Shown: positions 1 through 8,295 of the stretch, piece by piece | How positions within the stretch are numbered: position 1 is the first letter of the stretch | Layout: every line of letters begins with the position of its first letter | Assembly (NCBI GenBank): GCA_035294465.1 | Contig: DATGKW010000224.1 | Span: 1-28,524, forward strand | Direction of reading: 5' to 3' | DNA length: 28,524 nucleotides | Source of the DNA: Paraktedonobacter sp035294465 | Lineage (GTDB): Bacteria; Chloroflexota; Ktedonobacteria; Ktedonobacterales; Ktedonobacteraceae | The notes under the pieces: generated by a model | What the model was told of the DNA's origin: nothing | Database searches by the model: none | Seen by the model: the letters and a program-made list of their open reading frames with translations, nothing else | Program-made: the position numbers and the translations under genes

Positions 1-2
1 GT

Positions 3-9
3 GAAGGAG
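3..9 (+). promoter_or_regulatory. Ribosome binding site of the zinc dehydrogenase
   Basis: The bases GAAGGAG lie 5 bases before the ATG at 15. This fixes the start of the first gene even though its promoter lies outside the window. Confidence 0.6.
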
Positions 10-14
10 AAGCT

Positions 15-1121
15 ATGGATACTGCTACAACGCCGCACAGTTCACAGGGAAAACCTGGCATTGTTGGAAAAATGAGGGCCGCGGTCCTCTTCGGTCCAGA
101 AGATATACGCGTTATTGAACGTCCCATCCCTGTTCCTGGCCCTGGCGAGGTCCTGGTTAGAGTTGCGCTCTGTGGTACCTGTGGAACGGACCTGAAAATC
201 TTTGAGGGCCACTTTCCTCTGACTCCGCCTTTTGGGCAGTTCACGCCGGGCCACGAATGGACGGGGACAGTTGTAGCTCTCGGAGAGGGCGTCGATGAGT
301 TTGCTCCAGGTGATCGCATCGCTATTGAGGCGCATCACGGCTGCGGGCGCTGCGATAATTGTCTGATTGGGAAATACACAGCATGTTTGAACTATGGCAG
401 TCAGGCAAAGGGGCACCGGGCCAGCGGCATGACAACCGACGGAGGTTTCGCAGAATACGCTCTGCATCATGTCAGCGCTCTGTACAAGCTGCCCGATTCG
501 CTATCCTTTAAGGATGCGGTACTGATTACCACCGCGGGAACCGGGTTGTACGGCCTCGAAGCGAGCGGAGGATATATCGCTGGCCAGGATATCGCCGTGT
601 TTGGCCCTGGCCCGGTTGGTTTAATGACCGTGCAAGCTTGCAAACAGCTGGGAGCGGCTCAGGTAATTCTGGTTGGAACGCGCGAGAGCCGCCTGGAGAT
701 GGGGCGCCGGCTTGGGGCAGACGCTGTCGTTAATGCTCGTCTTACCGATCCTGTCCAGGCTCTTCTGAAACTGACAGGAGATGCTGGAGTTGATCTTGCC
801 ATTGAATGTTCGGGGAGTGTCGAGGTTCCGCAGCAATGCGTCCAGGTAACAAAGCGGGGAGGGAAGATCCTTTTTGTGGCTTTCTATCCAGGTCCCGTGA
901 CCTTCGACCTGAGCGCCGTAGTCAGAAGCGACATCACCATGTATACAACTCGCGGTGAAGGTGGCAATAACGTGAAACGTGCTATAGCGCTGGCGGCGCA
1001 GGGACGCCTTCAGGGAGAACAGCTTGTTACCCACGAAATTCCTTTAGAGAGGATTGCCGAGGCTTTTCATGTGTTGAAGACGCGTGTTGGTGATCCTATC
1101 AAGATTGTTATTGTTCCTTAA
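15..1121 (+). CDS. Zinc-dependent alcohol/polyol dehydrogenase (MDR family, threonine/sorbitol dehydrogenase-like)
   Basis: This is a 368-residue medium-chain NAD(P)-dependent dehydrogenase, cytoplasmic, of the usual length. The N-terminal GroES-like domain carries the catalytic-zinc cysteine in CGTCGTDLK (Cys56) and the GHE motif (residues 79-81). A structural zinc site is formed by Cys110, Cys113, Cys116 and Cys124. The Rossmann domain follows with GPGPVG at 197-202. The pattern fits enzymes that oxidise secondary alcohols of polyols, sugars or threonine; the substrate cannot be read from the sequence. The first 20 residues precede the normal start of the fold, and Met20 is a possible internal start, but the strong ribosome binding site supports the ATG at 15. 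The next gene on the same strand encodes a solute-binding protein 80 bases downstream, so a catabolic link is possible but not shown. Confidence 0.9.
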   Translation: MDTATTPHSSQGKPGIVGKMRAAVLFGPEDIRVIERPIPVPGPGEVLVRVALCGTCGTDLKIFEGHFPLTPPFGQFTPGHEWTGTVVALGEGVDEFAPGDRIAIEAHHGCGRCDNCLIGKYTACLNYGSQAKGHRASGMTTDGGFAEYALHHVSALYKLPDSLSFKDAVLITTAGTGLYGLEASGGYIAGQDIAVFGPGPVGLMTVQACKQLGAAQVILVGTRESRLEMGRRLGADAVVNARLTDPVQALLKLTGDAGVDLAIECSGSVEVPQQCVQVTKRGGKILFVAFYPGPVTFDLSAVVRSDITMYTTRGEGGNNVKRAIALAAQGRLQGEQLVTHEIPLERIAEAFHVLKTRVGDPIKIVIVP

Positions 1122-1201
1122 AGCAGAGCTGCTATTTGCTTGCAAGAGCGCTATACTGATGCGCCAACGGCAAGAGTAGCGTGGAGAATGAGGTAGTATT
1201 T

Positions 1202-2446
1202 ATGCAATTCAATCAGCAGGCCACGGTAGAACGTCCCTATAATGACACCTACTGGCAACGACTGGACGCGGATATCGAACGTCTTAAAAAGCGCTCGCGG
1301 CGGCAGTTTTTAACCGCAGCGGGGGGGCTTATTGGAGGAACCGCGGTTCTATTGGGTGGGCTGGCCTGGGCCAGTGACCCGAATCTCTTGCGTTTTCCCG
1401 GTACCGCAAACTGCGCAAACAACACGCAGGCCCTTGTCGGACAGGCAGATGACGCTCTGGGTGCCGTGTCAGGTGAACTCACAACGCTGAAGGTATGTCA
1501 ACTGAACAAATCAATCAACTTCTTCGCAATCTACGTAGCACAGCAAAAAGGCTATTTTACGGCCCAGGGCTTGAACATTCCCACTCCGCCTTTGTTGCAG
1601 GTGGGTCCAAAACTGGTTTCTGCGCTTGAGTCGGGCCAATACGACCTTGCCAACGGCGTAATCACCGATGCGTTCAGTTGGGCCAGAGTTAATTCACAGG
1701 CCAGGATCATTGGCGCGGTGATGAACGGCTATGTTGTCGATGTCGTCGTGAGCAACCGGTTTGAGCAGGAAATGCAAGTTTCGGCGGCCAGTTCACTCAC
1801 TGATAAGATCAATGCTTTGCGTGGCAAGACAATCGGGATTACTGGAGCAGGAACCGGCACGCAGGCCTTGCTGACCTATCTGTTCCGCCAGGTAGGTCTG
1901 GATGCCTCTAAGGAAACCAAGCAGGTAAGCCTGGGGTCAAATAACAGCCTTGCGCTGACGTATCTACGTGAAGGCCGTGTTGATGCGCTTTCCTTCTTCT
2001 CGCCAATCGGACAGACAGCCGAAGCGGAGGGCATTGGTGATATCTTTATCAGCCCGGTGCGCGGAGATGTTCCCGGTTTGCGGGGCGATGTTCATGGCAT
2101 TATTTATACCAAACAAAGCACCATTGATGCCAAGCCACAGGCAATCGCAGCATATATCCGCGCTCTTGCTCAGGCTGAGCTATTCATCAAGAACAACCCT
2201 GTCGAGGCCAAAACGCTCTTAAACAAGTACCTTAAACTCAGTGTGGACATTACCAATGCTGTATACACCGCGACTGTTTCGTCCATAGCCACAACCCCGG
2301 TGATTAGCCTGGCATCATATAACACCGCGGGACAGTTCCATGTGAATGCTGGCCTTGTCACCAATGTACCGTCCTACAGCCAGCTTGTGGCGGCGAGCAC
2401 GATCGACAGCGCTCTTGGTCTAAGTACAAATCCGTGCCAGCCATAG
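1202..2446 (+). CDS. Tat-exported ABC transporter solute-binding protein (NMT1/SsuA-like)
   Basis: This is a 414-residue extracytoplasmic periplasmic-binding-protein-2 fold of the NMT1/THI5/SsuA type, which captures aliphatic sulfonates, nitrate, taurine or pyrimidine-like ligands for ABC importers. The start is placed at ATG 1202 because GAGGT (1190-1194) lies 7 bases before it; an upstream GTG at 1181 has no clear ribosome binding site. Residues 31-58 form a Tat signal: RSRRQFLTAA followed by a Gly/Ala/Leu hydrophobic stretch ending in AWAS. There is no lipobox. Family features include the opening segment (VCQLNKSINFFAIYVAQQKG), then SALESGQYD and the GKTIGITG element. No permease or ATPase gene lies downstream, so its transporter partners are either upstream of the window or elsewhere. 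The ligand is unknown. Confidence 0.8.
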   Translation: MQFNQQATVERPYNDTYWQRLDADIERLKKRSRRQFLTAAGGLIGGTAVLLGGLAWASDPNLLRFPGTANCANNTQALVGQADDALGAVSGELTTLKVCQLNKSINFFAIYVAQQKGYFTAQGLNIPTPPLLQVGPKLVSALESGQYDLANGVITDAFSWARVNSQARIIGAVMNGYVVDVVVSNRFEQEMQVSAASSLTDKINALRGKTIGITGAGTGTQALLTYLFRQVGLDASKETKQVSLGSNNSLALTYLREGRVDALSFFSPIGQTAEAEGIGDIFISPVRGDVPGLRGDVHGIIYTKQSTIDAKPQAIAAYIRALAQAELFIKNNPVEAKTLLNKYLKLSVDITNAVYTATVSSIATTPVISLASYNTAGQFHVNAGLVTNVPSYSQLVAASTIDSALGLSTNPCQP

Positions 2447-2458
2447 CACGAGAAGGAG

Positions 2459-3769
2459 TCACACTTTTATCGTGCCGCGATCACGTTTCACCGGTCTCGT
2501 AAAGTTGCCGATCTCGATGCCGGGCAGCTCGCGGCGCAGGATGTCGAGCAGTGTGCGCATACCGAGTGCGCGGCCCATGCTGTCGAGCGCGGGCATACGG
2601 GGAAGCAGAACTTCTGGATCGATGTTGAGGTTGCGTAGTTGAATCAGGCGCAGACCGGTCTCGCGCGCGAAGGCCAGCAGCGCCTCAACCTCGCGCTCGC
2701 GATCAATCATGCCGGGAAAACAAAGCAGGTTGATAGAGCTATAAACGCCAGACTCACTGGCGCGTTTGAGCGATTCTTTGACATCCTCAAAGGTATAGCC
2801 AAGCGGGCGATAATAAGCGGTATAGGTTTCGGGATGACCGGAGATTGTGCTAACGCGCAGGGTATCCAGACCAGCATTATAGAGTTTCTGCAGCCAGCGC
2901 GGGCGACTGGCGTTGGTATTGATGTTGATCACGCCCTGCTCTGTGTGGGCCCGCATAGCTCGAATAGCCTGCTCGATGCGGCGAAATTGCAGTAGCGGCT
3001 CGCCCTCACAGCCCTGGCCAAAGCTGACAATGGCCTCTTCGGCGCTCTCCAGGTGAGGCACAGCTACTTCTACTATCTCTTCGACTGTGGGAATAAAAGT
3101 CAGGCGATCCTGCGGCGAAACCAGGTCTTCCTCTTCCTGTTTAGAAATACAGCCAATACAGCGAGCATTGCAGCCAGGCGAGACGGCTATGGCCATCTCC
3201 CAGCGCCCAAAGAAGAGGTTGCTGGCCGTCGGACAGGAGTAATCAAGCGCACAGTGAGCATGCTGGGCGACGATCCGATTGTGTGGGTAGGCGGCGCGTT
3301 TCTCGCGTACCAGCCTGCGCAAAGTTCGAGCGTCAAAGGCGCGTGGATGCCATTTACGCGGATCGTCGGTACGCACGGCGGCCACGTAAAGGCGGTCGCG
3401 CAGACCGGCCACCGCGCTGTAGCCGAAGAACGGCAGTGGCTCCGTTCCCGGTATTTTCTCGTAAGCAGGCAGGTGCGTGCGCGTGTACCCAATTGGCAAC
3501 AGCGCCGCCGCTGCCCACCCGCGCTTTTCGGGTATTACCTGGCGCCCGCCGCGCCGGTCGAGGCCAATGGCAAGCCGATCGGGCATCATCGAGAGCGTCG
3601 CTCCGTCGGGTAGAGGAATCAGATCCGCGGCCTCTAGCGGGCTGCCATCAAAGGCCAGCGCCCGTAAACGCGGCTCCGCGCGGATCTCGCCCTGGGGAGT
3701 GCAGTATATTACGTAGGGCGCTGGTGCATGCTTTTCCTCTACAGCAGTAAATTCCCTGTAGCTGCTCAT
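2459..3769 (-). CDS. Radical SAM protein of unknown substrate
   Basis: A 436-residue radical SAM enzyme. Residues 200-207 hold the iron-sulfur motif CNARCIGC (CX3CX2C) that binds the [4Fe-4S] cluster and S-adenosylmethionine. It is followed by a barrel with a glycine-rich GQGCEGEPLL segment and INTNASRP. The first ~190 residues form an unusual N-terminal domain, with two extra cysteines (173, 179) shortly before the cluster motif. The start is the second of two adjacent ATGs: AAAGGA (3776-3781) lies 6 bases upstream of it and only 3 from the first (3772). A longer TTG start at 3808 would overlap the upstream gene's stop. The 98-residue gene ends 35 bases upstream on the same strand and is probably cotranscribed. 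The gene meets the solute-binding protein gene tail to tail with a 12-base gap. No specific reaction can be named. Confidence 0.85.
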   Translation of the reverse strand: MSSYREFTAVEEKHAPAPYVIYCTPQGEIRAEPRLRALAFDGSPLEAADLIPLPDGATLSMMPDRLAIGLDRRGGRQVIPEKRGWAAAALLPIGYTRTHLPAYEKIPGTEPLPFFGYSAVAGLRDRLYVAAVRTDDPRKWHPRAFDARTLRRLVREKRAAYPHNRIVAQHAHCALDYSCPTASNLFFGRWEMAIAVSPGCNARCIGCISKQEEEDLVSPQDRLTFIPTVEEIVEVAVPHLESAEEAIVSFGQGCEGEPLLQFRRIEQAIRAMRAHTEQGVININTNASRPRWLQKLYNAGLDTLRVSTISGHPETYTAYYRPLGYTFEDVKESLKRASESGVYSSINLLCFPGMIDREREVEALLAFARETGLRLIQLRNLNIDPEVLLPRMPALDSMGRALGMRTLLDILRRELPGIEIGNFTRPVKRDRGTIKV

Positions 3770-3804
3770 CATGCATCCTTTCAAATTTTGGTTCATTTTC
3801 ACGT

Positions 3805-4101
3805 TCAATGCATAGGAGGTGGTGTTGCCGGAATACGTCCGCCCGTAGGCAGATCATCAGCGAAATCTTCCTCAAAATACCTGTGTACTGCTGGGGTTTG
3901 CGTTTGTGCGGCGAGCCGCTGCTCTAGTTCCTTTGTCTCCTCATAGACGAAGCTGAGTAAGATGTGGTCGCCGCGCATGCTCTGGCACATGTGGCGAATG
4001 CGCGGGTGCTCGCTTTCCATCCAGATATTGACCAGCTGCTCCAACGAGCTCATGCTATCTCCGCAGCGAGCGCTATCAAAGCCTTTGAACTTGTACACCA
4101 T
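3805..4101 (-). CDS. Small conserved-looking protein of unknown function, radical SAM operon partner
   Basis: A 98-residue soluble protein with no signal or membrane segment. I do not recognise it with confidence. It begins MVYKFKGFDSARCGDS, has a mixed alpha/beta-looking middle (LEQLVNIWMES, then HILLSFVYEE), and ends in an acidic, Pro/Gly-rich tail. The layout (a short strand, a helix and a final strand ending in YEE) loosely recalls small Cse60-like sporulation proteins, but this is only a resemblance by eye. The start is ATG 4101, preceded by AAAGGAAG with good spacing; a GTG at 4116 is possible but worse. It sits directly upstream of the radical SAM gene on the same strand. A substrate or RiPP-precursor role is conceivable, but the protein lacks an obvious leader/core layout. 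Confidence 0.6.
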   Translation of the reverse strand: MVYKFKGFDSARCGDSMSSLEQLVNIWMESEHPRIRHMCQSMRGDHILLSFVYEETKELEQRLAAQTQTPAVHRYFEEDFADDLPTGGRIPATPPPMH

Positions 4102-4474
4102 TTCTTCCTTTCGCACTAAACAGACAGGGGTGGAGTACTTGACTGACTAGGCACTGACCACGATGAGAGGTAGTCGCTTCTCCTATTCTCCCTACTTTAC
4201 CACAGAAGACAAGCCTTCACCAAAGCTGAGCGGCAATTCTGGGAGAGCTAGAAAATCGAGGGATCATACGAGCAAAGCAATGCGAAACGACGAAACTTTT
4301 GCCAACATGTTGTAGATTTATTCAGGATATGATGTAATTTGTTTAAGGAATACAGCCCTTTCTCTGGAAAAAACTCAGCAGCCAGGCGACATTTGGAGAA
4401 AAGACAAGCGAGTAGTGTTCCTGATGCAAGTACAAAAGTATCAACATCTTTATGACAAAAAGAGAGTGCATTCC

Positions 4475-4498
4475 ATACATTTTAAAGGTGAAATGTAT
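4475..4498. promoter_or_regulatory. Inverted repeat, candidate operator upstream of the oxidase promoter
   Basis: ATACATTT and AAATGTAT form perfect 8-base arms separated by 8 bases. The element ends 25 bases before the -35 box of the oxidase promoter, a typical place for an activator or repressor site. The binding protein is unknown. Confidence 0.4.
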
Positions 4499-4523
4499 CT
4501 ACAATGTAAAAAATATGCAAAAT

Positions 4524-4552
4524 TTGACAATATATGCATATTCTGGTATATT
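4524..4552 (+). promoter_or_regulatory. Strong sigma-70-type promoter of the sarcosine-oxidase-like gene
   Basis: A perfect TTGACA (-35, 4524-4529) is separated by 17 bases from TATATT (-10, 4547-4552). The spacer contains the 10-base palindrome ATATGCATAT (4532-4541), which could be a repressor site. Expected transcription start is near 4559, giving a leader of about 28 bases with GGGAG (4576-4580) before ATG 4587. Confidence 0.7.
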
Positions 4553-4586
4553 TGACACTGTAAATCTTACATAGCGGGAGAAAAAT

Positions 4587-5750
4587 ATGGCCTATCAGCC
4601 ACAAATTGTCATCATCGGGGCAGGGATTGTAGGACTTTCCACCGCGTATGCCTTGCTTGAGCAGGGGATGCACAAAGTACGTGTATTGGAACAAGCAGTT
4701 GTCAGTCACGCGAAATCAACTTCTGCAAGTATTTCTCGATTATTACGTTTTGAATACGGTGCCGATGCTTTCTATTCGCGCATGGTCCAGCTCAGTCTAA
4801 AGCTCTGGCGCGATCTGGAGCAGAAGACGCAAAGGACATTATACACGCCAACTGGTCTGCTTAGCCTCGGCCGCGAAGGTGAGGAGATAGAGCGTGCGCG
4901 AGACATTGCTCTTGGTCTGGGACTCTCCAGCGAATATTTGACCGAACAGGCTGGCCGGCAGCGTTTTCCGCAATTTGAATTCAAAAACTACAATGTATTA
5001 ACGTATAACACTGAAGGTGGAATCCTGCACGCCTCGGCCTGTTTGCAGGCACTCAAACGAGCGATTCTCGATCTGGGTGGAGAAATTATCGAGAATCACA
5101 GAGTTACACAGATTGCGCACGAGAACCCTGGCAGGCCAATCCACCTGCGGCTCTGCTCAGGGGAAGAGATTGCGGCTGATCGGGTAGTTGTCGCGGTAGG
5201 GCCGTGGATACATCGTTTGTTTAGCGGGTTGCGCCTGCCAATCACTTTGACGCGCCAGTACGTCCTCTATTTCTCCGGCCTGACGCCCGCGAGCTTTGGT
5301 GTAGGGGTCTTTCCTGCTTTTATCGAGAAGGACCTGTATGGATTTCCCGTTCACAAGGGGAGTCACAGATGGCTCAAGGTGGCCTCGCACGAATTTGGCC
5401 GGCCTGTAGACCCGGACGGAGCCGTTCTGATCGAGGATGCAGTCATCGCTTCCACTGCATGCCGGGCGCGCGCGCTGCTGCCGGCCTTGCGCGAAGCCGA
5501 ACTGGCCCATGTCGAAGCCTGTATATACGATGTATCTCCCGACGAAAACTTTATTCTTGACTATCTGCCCGGCGATCAGCGAATCACTCTGGCCACCGGT
5601 CTGAGCGGCCATGGCTTCAAATTCGGTCCTCTCCTGGGCCACCTGCTGAGCAATCTGGTACGCGAGGTGCAACCAGAAGTGCCACTTGGGCGTTTCCGTC
5701 TGGCACGTTTCTCGTATCAGCATGAACAGCAAACAATTTCTGTAGCATAA
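4587..5750 (+). CDS. FAD-dependent amine oxidase, monomeric sarcosine oxidase / N-methyl amino acid oxidase family
   Basis: This 387-residue cytoplasmic flavoenzyme of the DAO superfamily probably oxidises a secondary or N-methylated amino acid, consuming O2 and giving H2O2. The N terminus has the FAD dinucleotide-binding GAGIVG (11-16). Features of monomeric sarcosine oxidase are conserved: the SRLLR segment with Arg51 and Arg54 near the flavin; LKVASHEFG, whose Lys264 and His268 match the oxygen-activating lysine and active-site histidine; Cys312 in ACIYDVSPDENFILD, the covalent flavin attachment cysteine; and GLSGHGFKFGP near the end with the substrate-binding lysine. Length matches the family (about 390). 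The gene has its own strong promoter and ribosome binding site. The exact substrate (sarcosine, N-methyltryptophan, pipecolate or fructosyl amino acid) cannot be told by eye. Confidence 0.88.
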   Translation: MAYQPQIVIIGAGIVGLSTAYALLEQGMHKVRVLEQAVVSHAKSTSASISRLLRFEYGADAFYSRMVQLSLKLWRDLEQKTQRTLYTPTGLLSLGREGEEIERARDIALGLGLSSEYLTEQAGRQRFPQFEFKNYNVLTYNTEGGILHASACLQALKRAILDLGGEIIENHRVTQIAHENPGRPIHLRLCSGEEIAADRVVVAVGPWIHRLFSGLRLPITLTRQYVLYFSGLTPASFGVGVFPAFIEKDLYGFPVHKGSHRWLKVASHEFGRPVDPDGAVLIEDAVIASTACRARALLPALREAELAHVEACIYDVSPDENFILDYLPGDQRITLATGLSGHGFKFGPLLGHLLSNLVREVQPEVPLGRFRLARFSYQHEQQTISVA

Positions 5751-5836
5751 TAAAAGATGCTCTATTGCAAAAGAAGCAGCAATTTAAATCAAAGATGTAG
5801 AATATGTAAAAATCAAAAGGAAGGAAGTCAGCGAAC

Positions 5837-6736
5837 ATGTCGGGAGAGCAGTTCAGCTATACCCAGCTCTTTCAACAAGCCATTGCCGTTACTATTACCT
5901 GCCGAACTATCATCAAATATAATTCTACCCTGAGCGCCGAACAAAAAGAAGAGATTCTGGCAGAGATAGAGAGCACCCTGGCTTTCCTGGAGAAAAGCCT
6001 GGAGGCCAATGCTACGCTTGGAAGCAGCTCATCCCTTTCTCTGGAGAAACGAGCGGATCTCGCAATCATCGATGCCGATAAGCAAGAAATGTTAGCAGAA
6101 CGCATCCCAACCGGTGAAGGAGGGCCGCCGGAGATATCATGGCAAAACCTGTACAGGCTCTACCGCTATTACCTCAGCAACGAGCCGGGCCGAGGCATTG
6201 CCGCATTAGAAACGCGCTATAAGGCCGCGATAGACGTGCTGGACCAGTTACAAGAATTCGCTGTGCTGCGGCAGGAGGGAGCTTCCAGCGACCAGACCAT
6301 TGAGGGGCAAGTCCATCGGGTACGCGCCTTTATCAGCGCCATATATTTCATGTTTCGAGAGTTCGCTGCACAGTTTTCAAAGCTTATCGAGGGCGAAGAC
6401 ATCGATACGGACACTGAAGCCCTGACCCGCTTGCAAAAATCCCCGCTTGCAGACACACAGCCGCCGCTTGCATACGACATCACTCCGCTTATGAGAGTCT
6501 ATGACAAGCACATCCAGTTACAGGAACACAAGGGCAAATTGGCCGCGCGCGTCAACGATACCACCGCTTTCCTGATTTTCCTGGAAGAGACTCTGGGTCC
6601 GGCCATCGCCAGACGCAGAGATATTGCGGCCCAGCTTCAACTGGCCGCGAGTTTGCTCAACGAGTTGACCGACCTGCTCGCGAACTACGAGCAGGCCGTA
6701 GAAACCATCATCCAATCACCGTCAGCGTCACAGTGA
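5837..6736 (+). CDS. Hypothetical helical protein
   Basis: A 299-residue protein that I do not recognise. It has no signal peptide, cysteine cluster or clear membrane segment. It is predicted to be largely alpha-helical with amphipathic, Glu/Gln/Leu-rich stretches that could form coiled coils (about residues 35-60, 125-150 and 225-295). A negatively charged linker lies near residues 185-200. The start ATG 5837 is preceded by a purine-rich AAGGAAGGAAG. It lies 86 bases downstream of the oxidase gene on the same strand and is possibly read through from it, but nothing in the sequence ties it to oxidation. Its last 29 bases overlap the 3' end of the opposite-strand gene. Confidence 0.75.
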   Translation: MSGEQFSYTQLFQQAIAVTITCRTIIKYNSTLSAEQKEEILAEIESTLAFLEKSLEANATLGSSSSLSLEKRADLAIIDADKQEMLAERIPTGEGGPPEISWQNLYRLYRYYLSNEPGRGIAALETRYKAAIDVLDQLQEFAVLRQEGASSDQTIEGQVHRVRAFISAIYFMFREFAAQFSKLIEGEDIDTDTEALTRLQKSPLADTQPPLAYDITPLMRVYDKHIQLQEHKGKLAARVNDTTAFLIFLEETLGPAIARRRDIAAQLQLAASLLNELTDLLANYEQAVETIIQSPSASQ

Positions 6737-7970
6737 TGGACGCAGGAGAGACAGCGACAGGTGTACCAGAGCTATCGATCGCCTGCAAAGTAATGTGGGC
6801 AGTATACGAACCGATCAATTTGTTGGCGCTGCTGGCCTGAACGATAATTGCGTTGCCTGATTCCATATCGATACCTGACGAACTAGAGAATGTCACCCAG
6901 GAAGCGTCGGCACTAACCTGCCAGTATACCGGAAACGAACAGCCTGCACTCTCTGCTAGTGTAAGTGTCTGAGGAGTCGGAGCCGAAACCAATAAAGCCG
7001 TGAAGTCCAGCTTCGACGGGGACACATTGAGTACGCAAGGAGGATGCACGCCCAGCGTCACCGTCAGCGGCCCCGGGCTGCCAACCAGCGCCTTGCCGCG
7101 ATTATCGAAAGCCTTGATCAGGAGATTGGCCGTGTATGTACCCGGCTCAAGCGTGGCGGGCTGCACGCCGACCACCAGATTAGCGGTTTCACCTGCTGCA
7201 ACCTTCCCCCTCATCGCAGAGAGACTGAGCCATGCAGGCAGAACGTCAACCGGCGCGACCTGCCAGGAAAACGCGGTCGAATTGCTGGCAGAGAGCACCA
7301 CCGTCTGAGGAGTGAGGTTTGCCTGGCCCTTGATCGCATTAAATGCCAGGTGCGACGAAGAGAGCGAGAACGTGTACGCAGTTGTGGGCTGCGCCGATGG
7401 CGTAGGGATAGCTTGACGCGTGGCCGGGGGCGGCGTGGAAATTACTTGAGCCGAGATGACTGACTGAGAATTGCGCCCGGCAATTGGCTGCGCGTGGTGG
7501 CGCATAATACTCAAGGCCAGCAGCAGGCTGTCTGTCAGCAAAGCCAATGCACCTACGACGCAAAAAACAAGCAAGGCTCGACGCACTCGTCTGGGCATCA
7601 CCCTCCGCGGGGGAGGCGGAACCGCGAGCACATTTGTTACCTGAGCGACCCCAGTTTTGCTCCTTTGTTCATCCATACCATCCACCACATCCGCATTATA
7701 AACGCTGGTTGTCTCAAGACTCCGCAAATCGTCCTGCACGAGAGGGGCCGAAGATTGCTGCTTTACCTGGGGTTCTGCCAGTGCTAGCTCTGGCACGGGC
7801 AACGGCATTCCCTCCGCCTCCTTCTCTCCGCTTTCTCCCTGCATCTGTTCTGAGCCGGATTGCTCATCCTGTGCCCTTTCGGCGCGGCCCTCTAACCAGG
7901 AGACGCGACAGGCGTCACAAAAGGCAGAGCTTGTATCACATAGCCGGTCGCAAGATAAACATTGATGCAT
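6708..7970 (-). CDS. Membrane-anchored protein with N-terminal zinc ribbon and two Ig-like (BACON-type) extracellular domains
   Basis: A 420-residue protein with three parts. Residues 4-21 hold a short zinc ribbon (C4xxC7 and C18xxC21) facing the cytoplasm. A Glu/Gln/Ser-rich disordered linker runs to about 130. One transmembrane helix (about 132-157) follows a basic patch (RRVMPRRVRR). The exterior has a Thr/Pro-rich spacer and two repeated beta-sandwich domains of about 105 residues (about 200-308 and 312-420), each with a SxLxFxA-type start and a TYTANLLIKA or SYTAHITLQA-type strand, as in BACON/Ig-like folds. The start is ATG 7970, 9 bases after AGGAA; a GTG at 7979 sits only 2 bases from that site. 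Role unknown; perhaps surface binding or stress sensing. The 3' end overlaps the convergent gene by 29 bases. Confidence 0.75.
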   Translation of the reverse strand: MHQCLSCDRLCDTSSAFCDACRVSWLEGRAERAQDEQSGSEQMQGESGEKEAEGMPLPVPELALAEPQVKQQSSAPLVQDDLRSLETTSVYNADVVDGMDEQRSKTGVAQVTNVLAVPPPPRRVMPRRVRRALLVFCVVGALALLTDSLLLALSIMRHHAQPIAGRNSQSVISAQVISTPPPATRQAIPTPSAQPTTAYTFSLSSSHLAFNAIKGQANLTPQTVVLSASNSTAFSWQVAPVDVLPAWLSLSAMRGKVAAGETANLVVGVQPATLEPGTYTANLLIKAFDNRGKALVGSPGPLTVTLGVHPPCVLNVSPSKLDFTALLVSAPTPQTLTLAESAGCSFPVYWQVSADASWVTFSSSSGIDMESGNAIIVQASSANKLIGSYTAHITLQAIDSSGTPVAVSPASITVTLTVIG

Positions 7971-8031
7971 AGATGACACTTCCTATCATTCCAAAACCCC
8001 TTCCTCATGAAAATATCAGATTCCGCATACA

Positions 8032-8061
8032 TTTATACCCTAAATGGCGCGGTTTATACAA
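8032..8061 (-). promoter_or_regulatory. Promoter of the zinc-ribbon/Ig-like membrane protein gene
   Basis: On the minus strand TTGTAT (8056-8061) is separated by 18 bases from TATAAA (8032-8037). Transcription would start near 8025 and leave a leader of about 55 bases before ATG 7970. The rest of the 7971-8222 gap shows no gene. Confidence 0.5.
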
Positions 8062-8222
8062 ATATTCGCTAAAAACTAGCCACTTGGTAATAGCAAAAGA
8101 ATTACAACACTACTTGCTTGCTGCTTGTTAAGTACACAAGAAACAAGCTCTGCCGGAGTAAAGCTACTTTCATCGCGAACAAGCAGCCATCCATGATGGA
8201 AATCAGGCGTTCGGGCTGGCAC

Positions 8223-8268
8223 AAAAAACAGGGGATGCCTGGTTGGCTTGAGACCGGCCAGGCATCCC
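8223..8268 (-). terminator. Rho-independent terminator of the RND permease gene
   Basis: On the minus strand GGGATGCCTGG (8258-8268) and CCAGGCATCCC (8232-8242) form an 11-bp perfect stem with a 15-base loop. A CTGTTTTTTG run follows the stem. It lies 28 bases after the stop codon of the RND gene. Confidence 0.85.
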
Positions 8269-8295
8269 TCTAAGGAGAGGCGCGAGAAAGCCGAT

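Larger units (their letters stand above)
4102..4586. other. Intergenic regulatory gap between divergent genes
   Basis: This 485-base stretch holds no convincing gene. It becomes strongly AT-rich from about 4290. Its right end carries the oxidase promoter and an 8-bp inverted repeat (listed separately). The left end should contain the promoter of the leftward small gene/radical SAM pair, but no good -35/-10 pair was recognised there. Confidence 0.6.
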
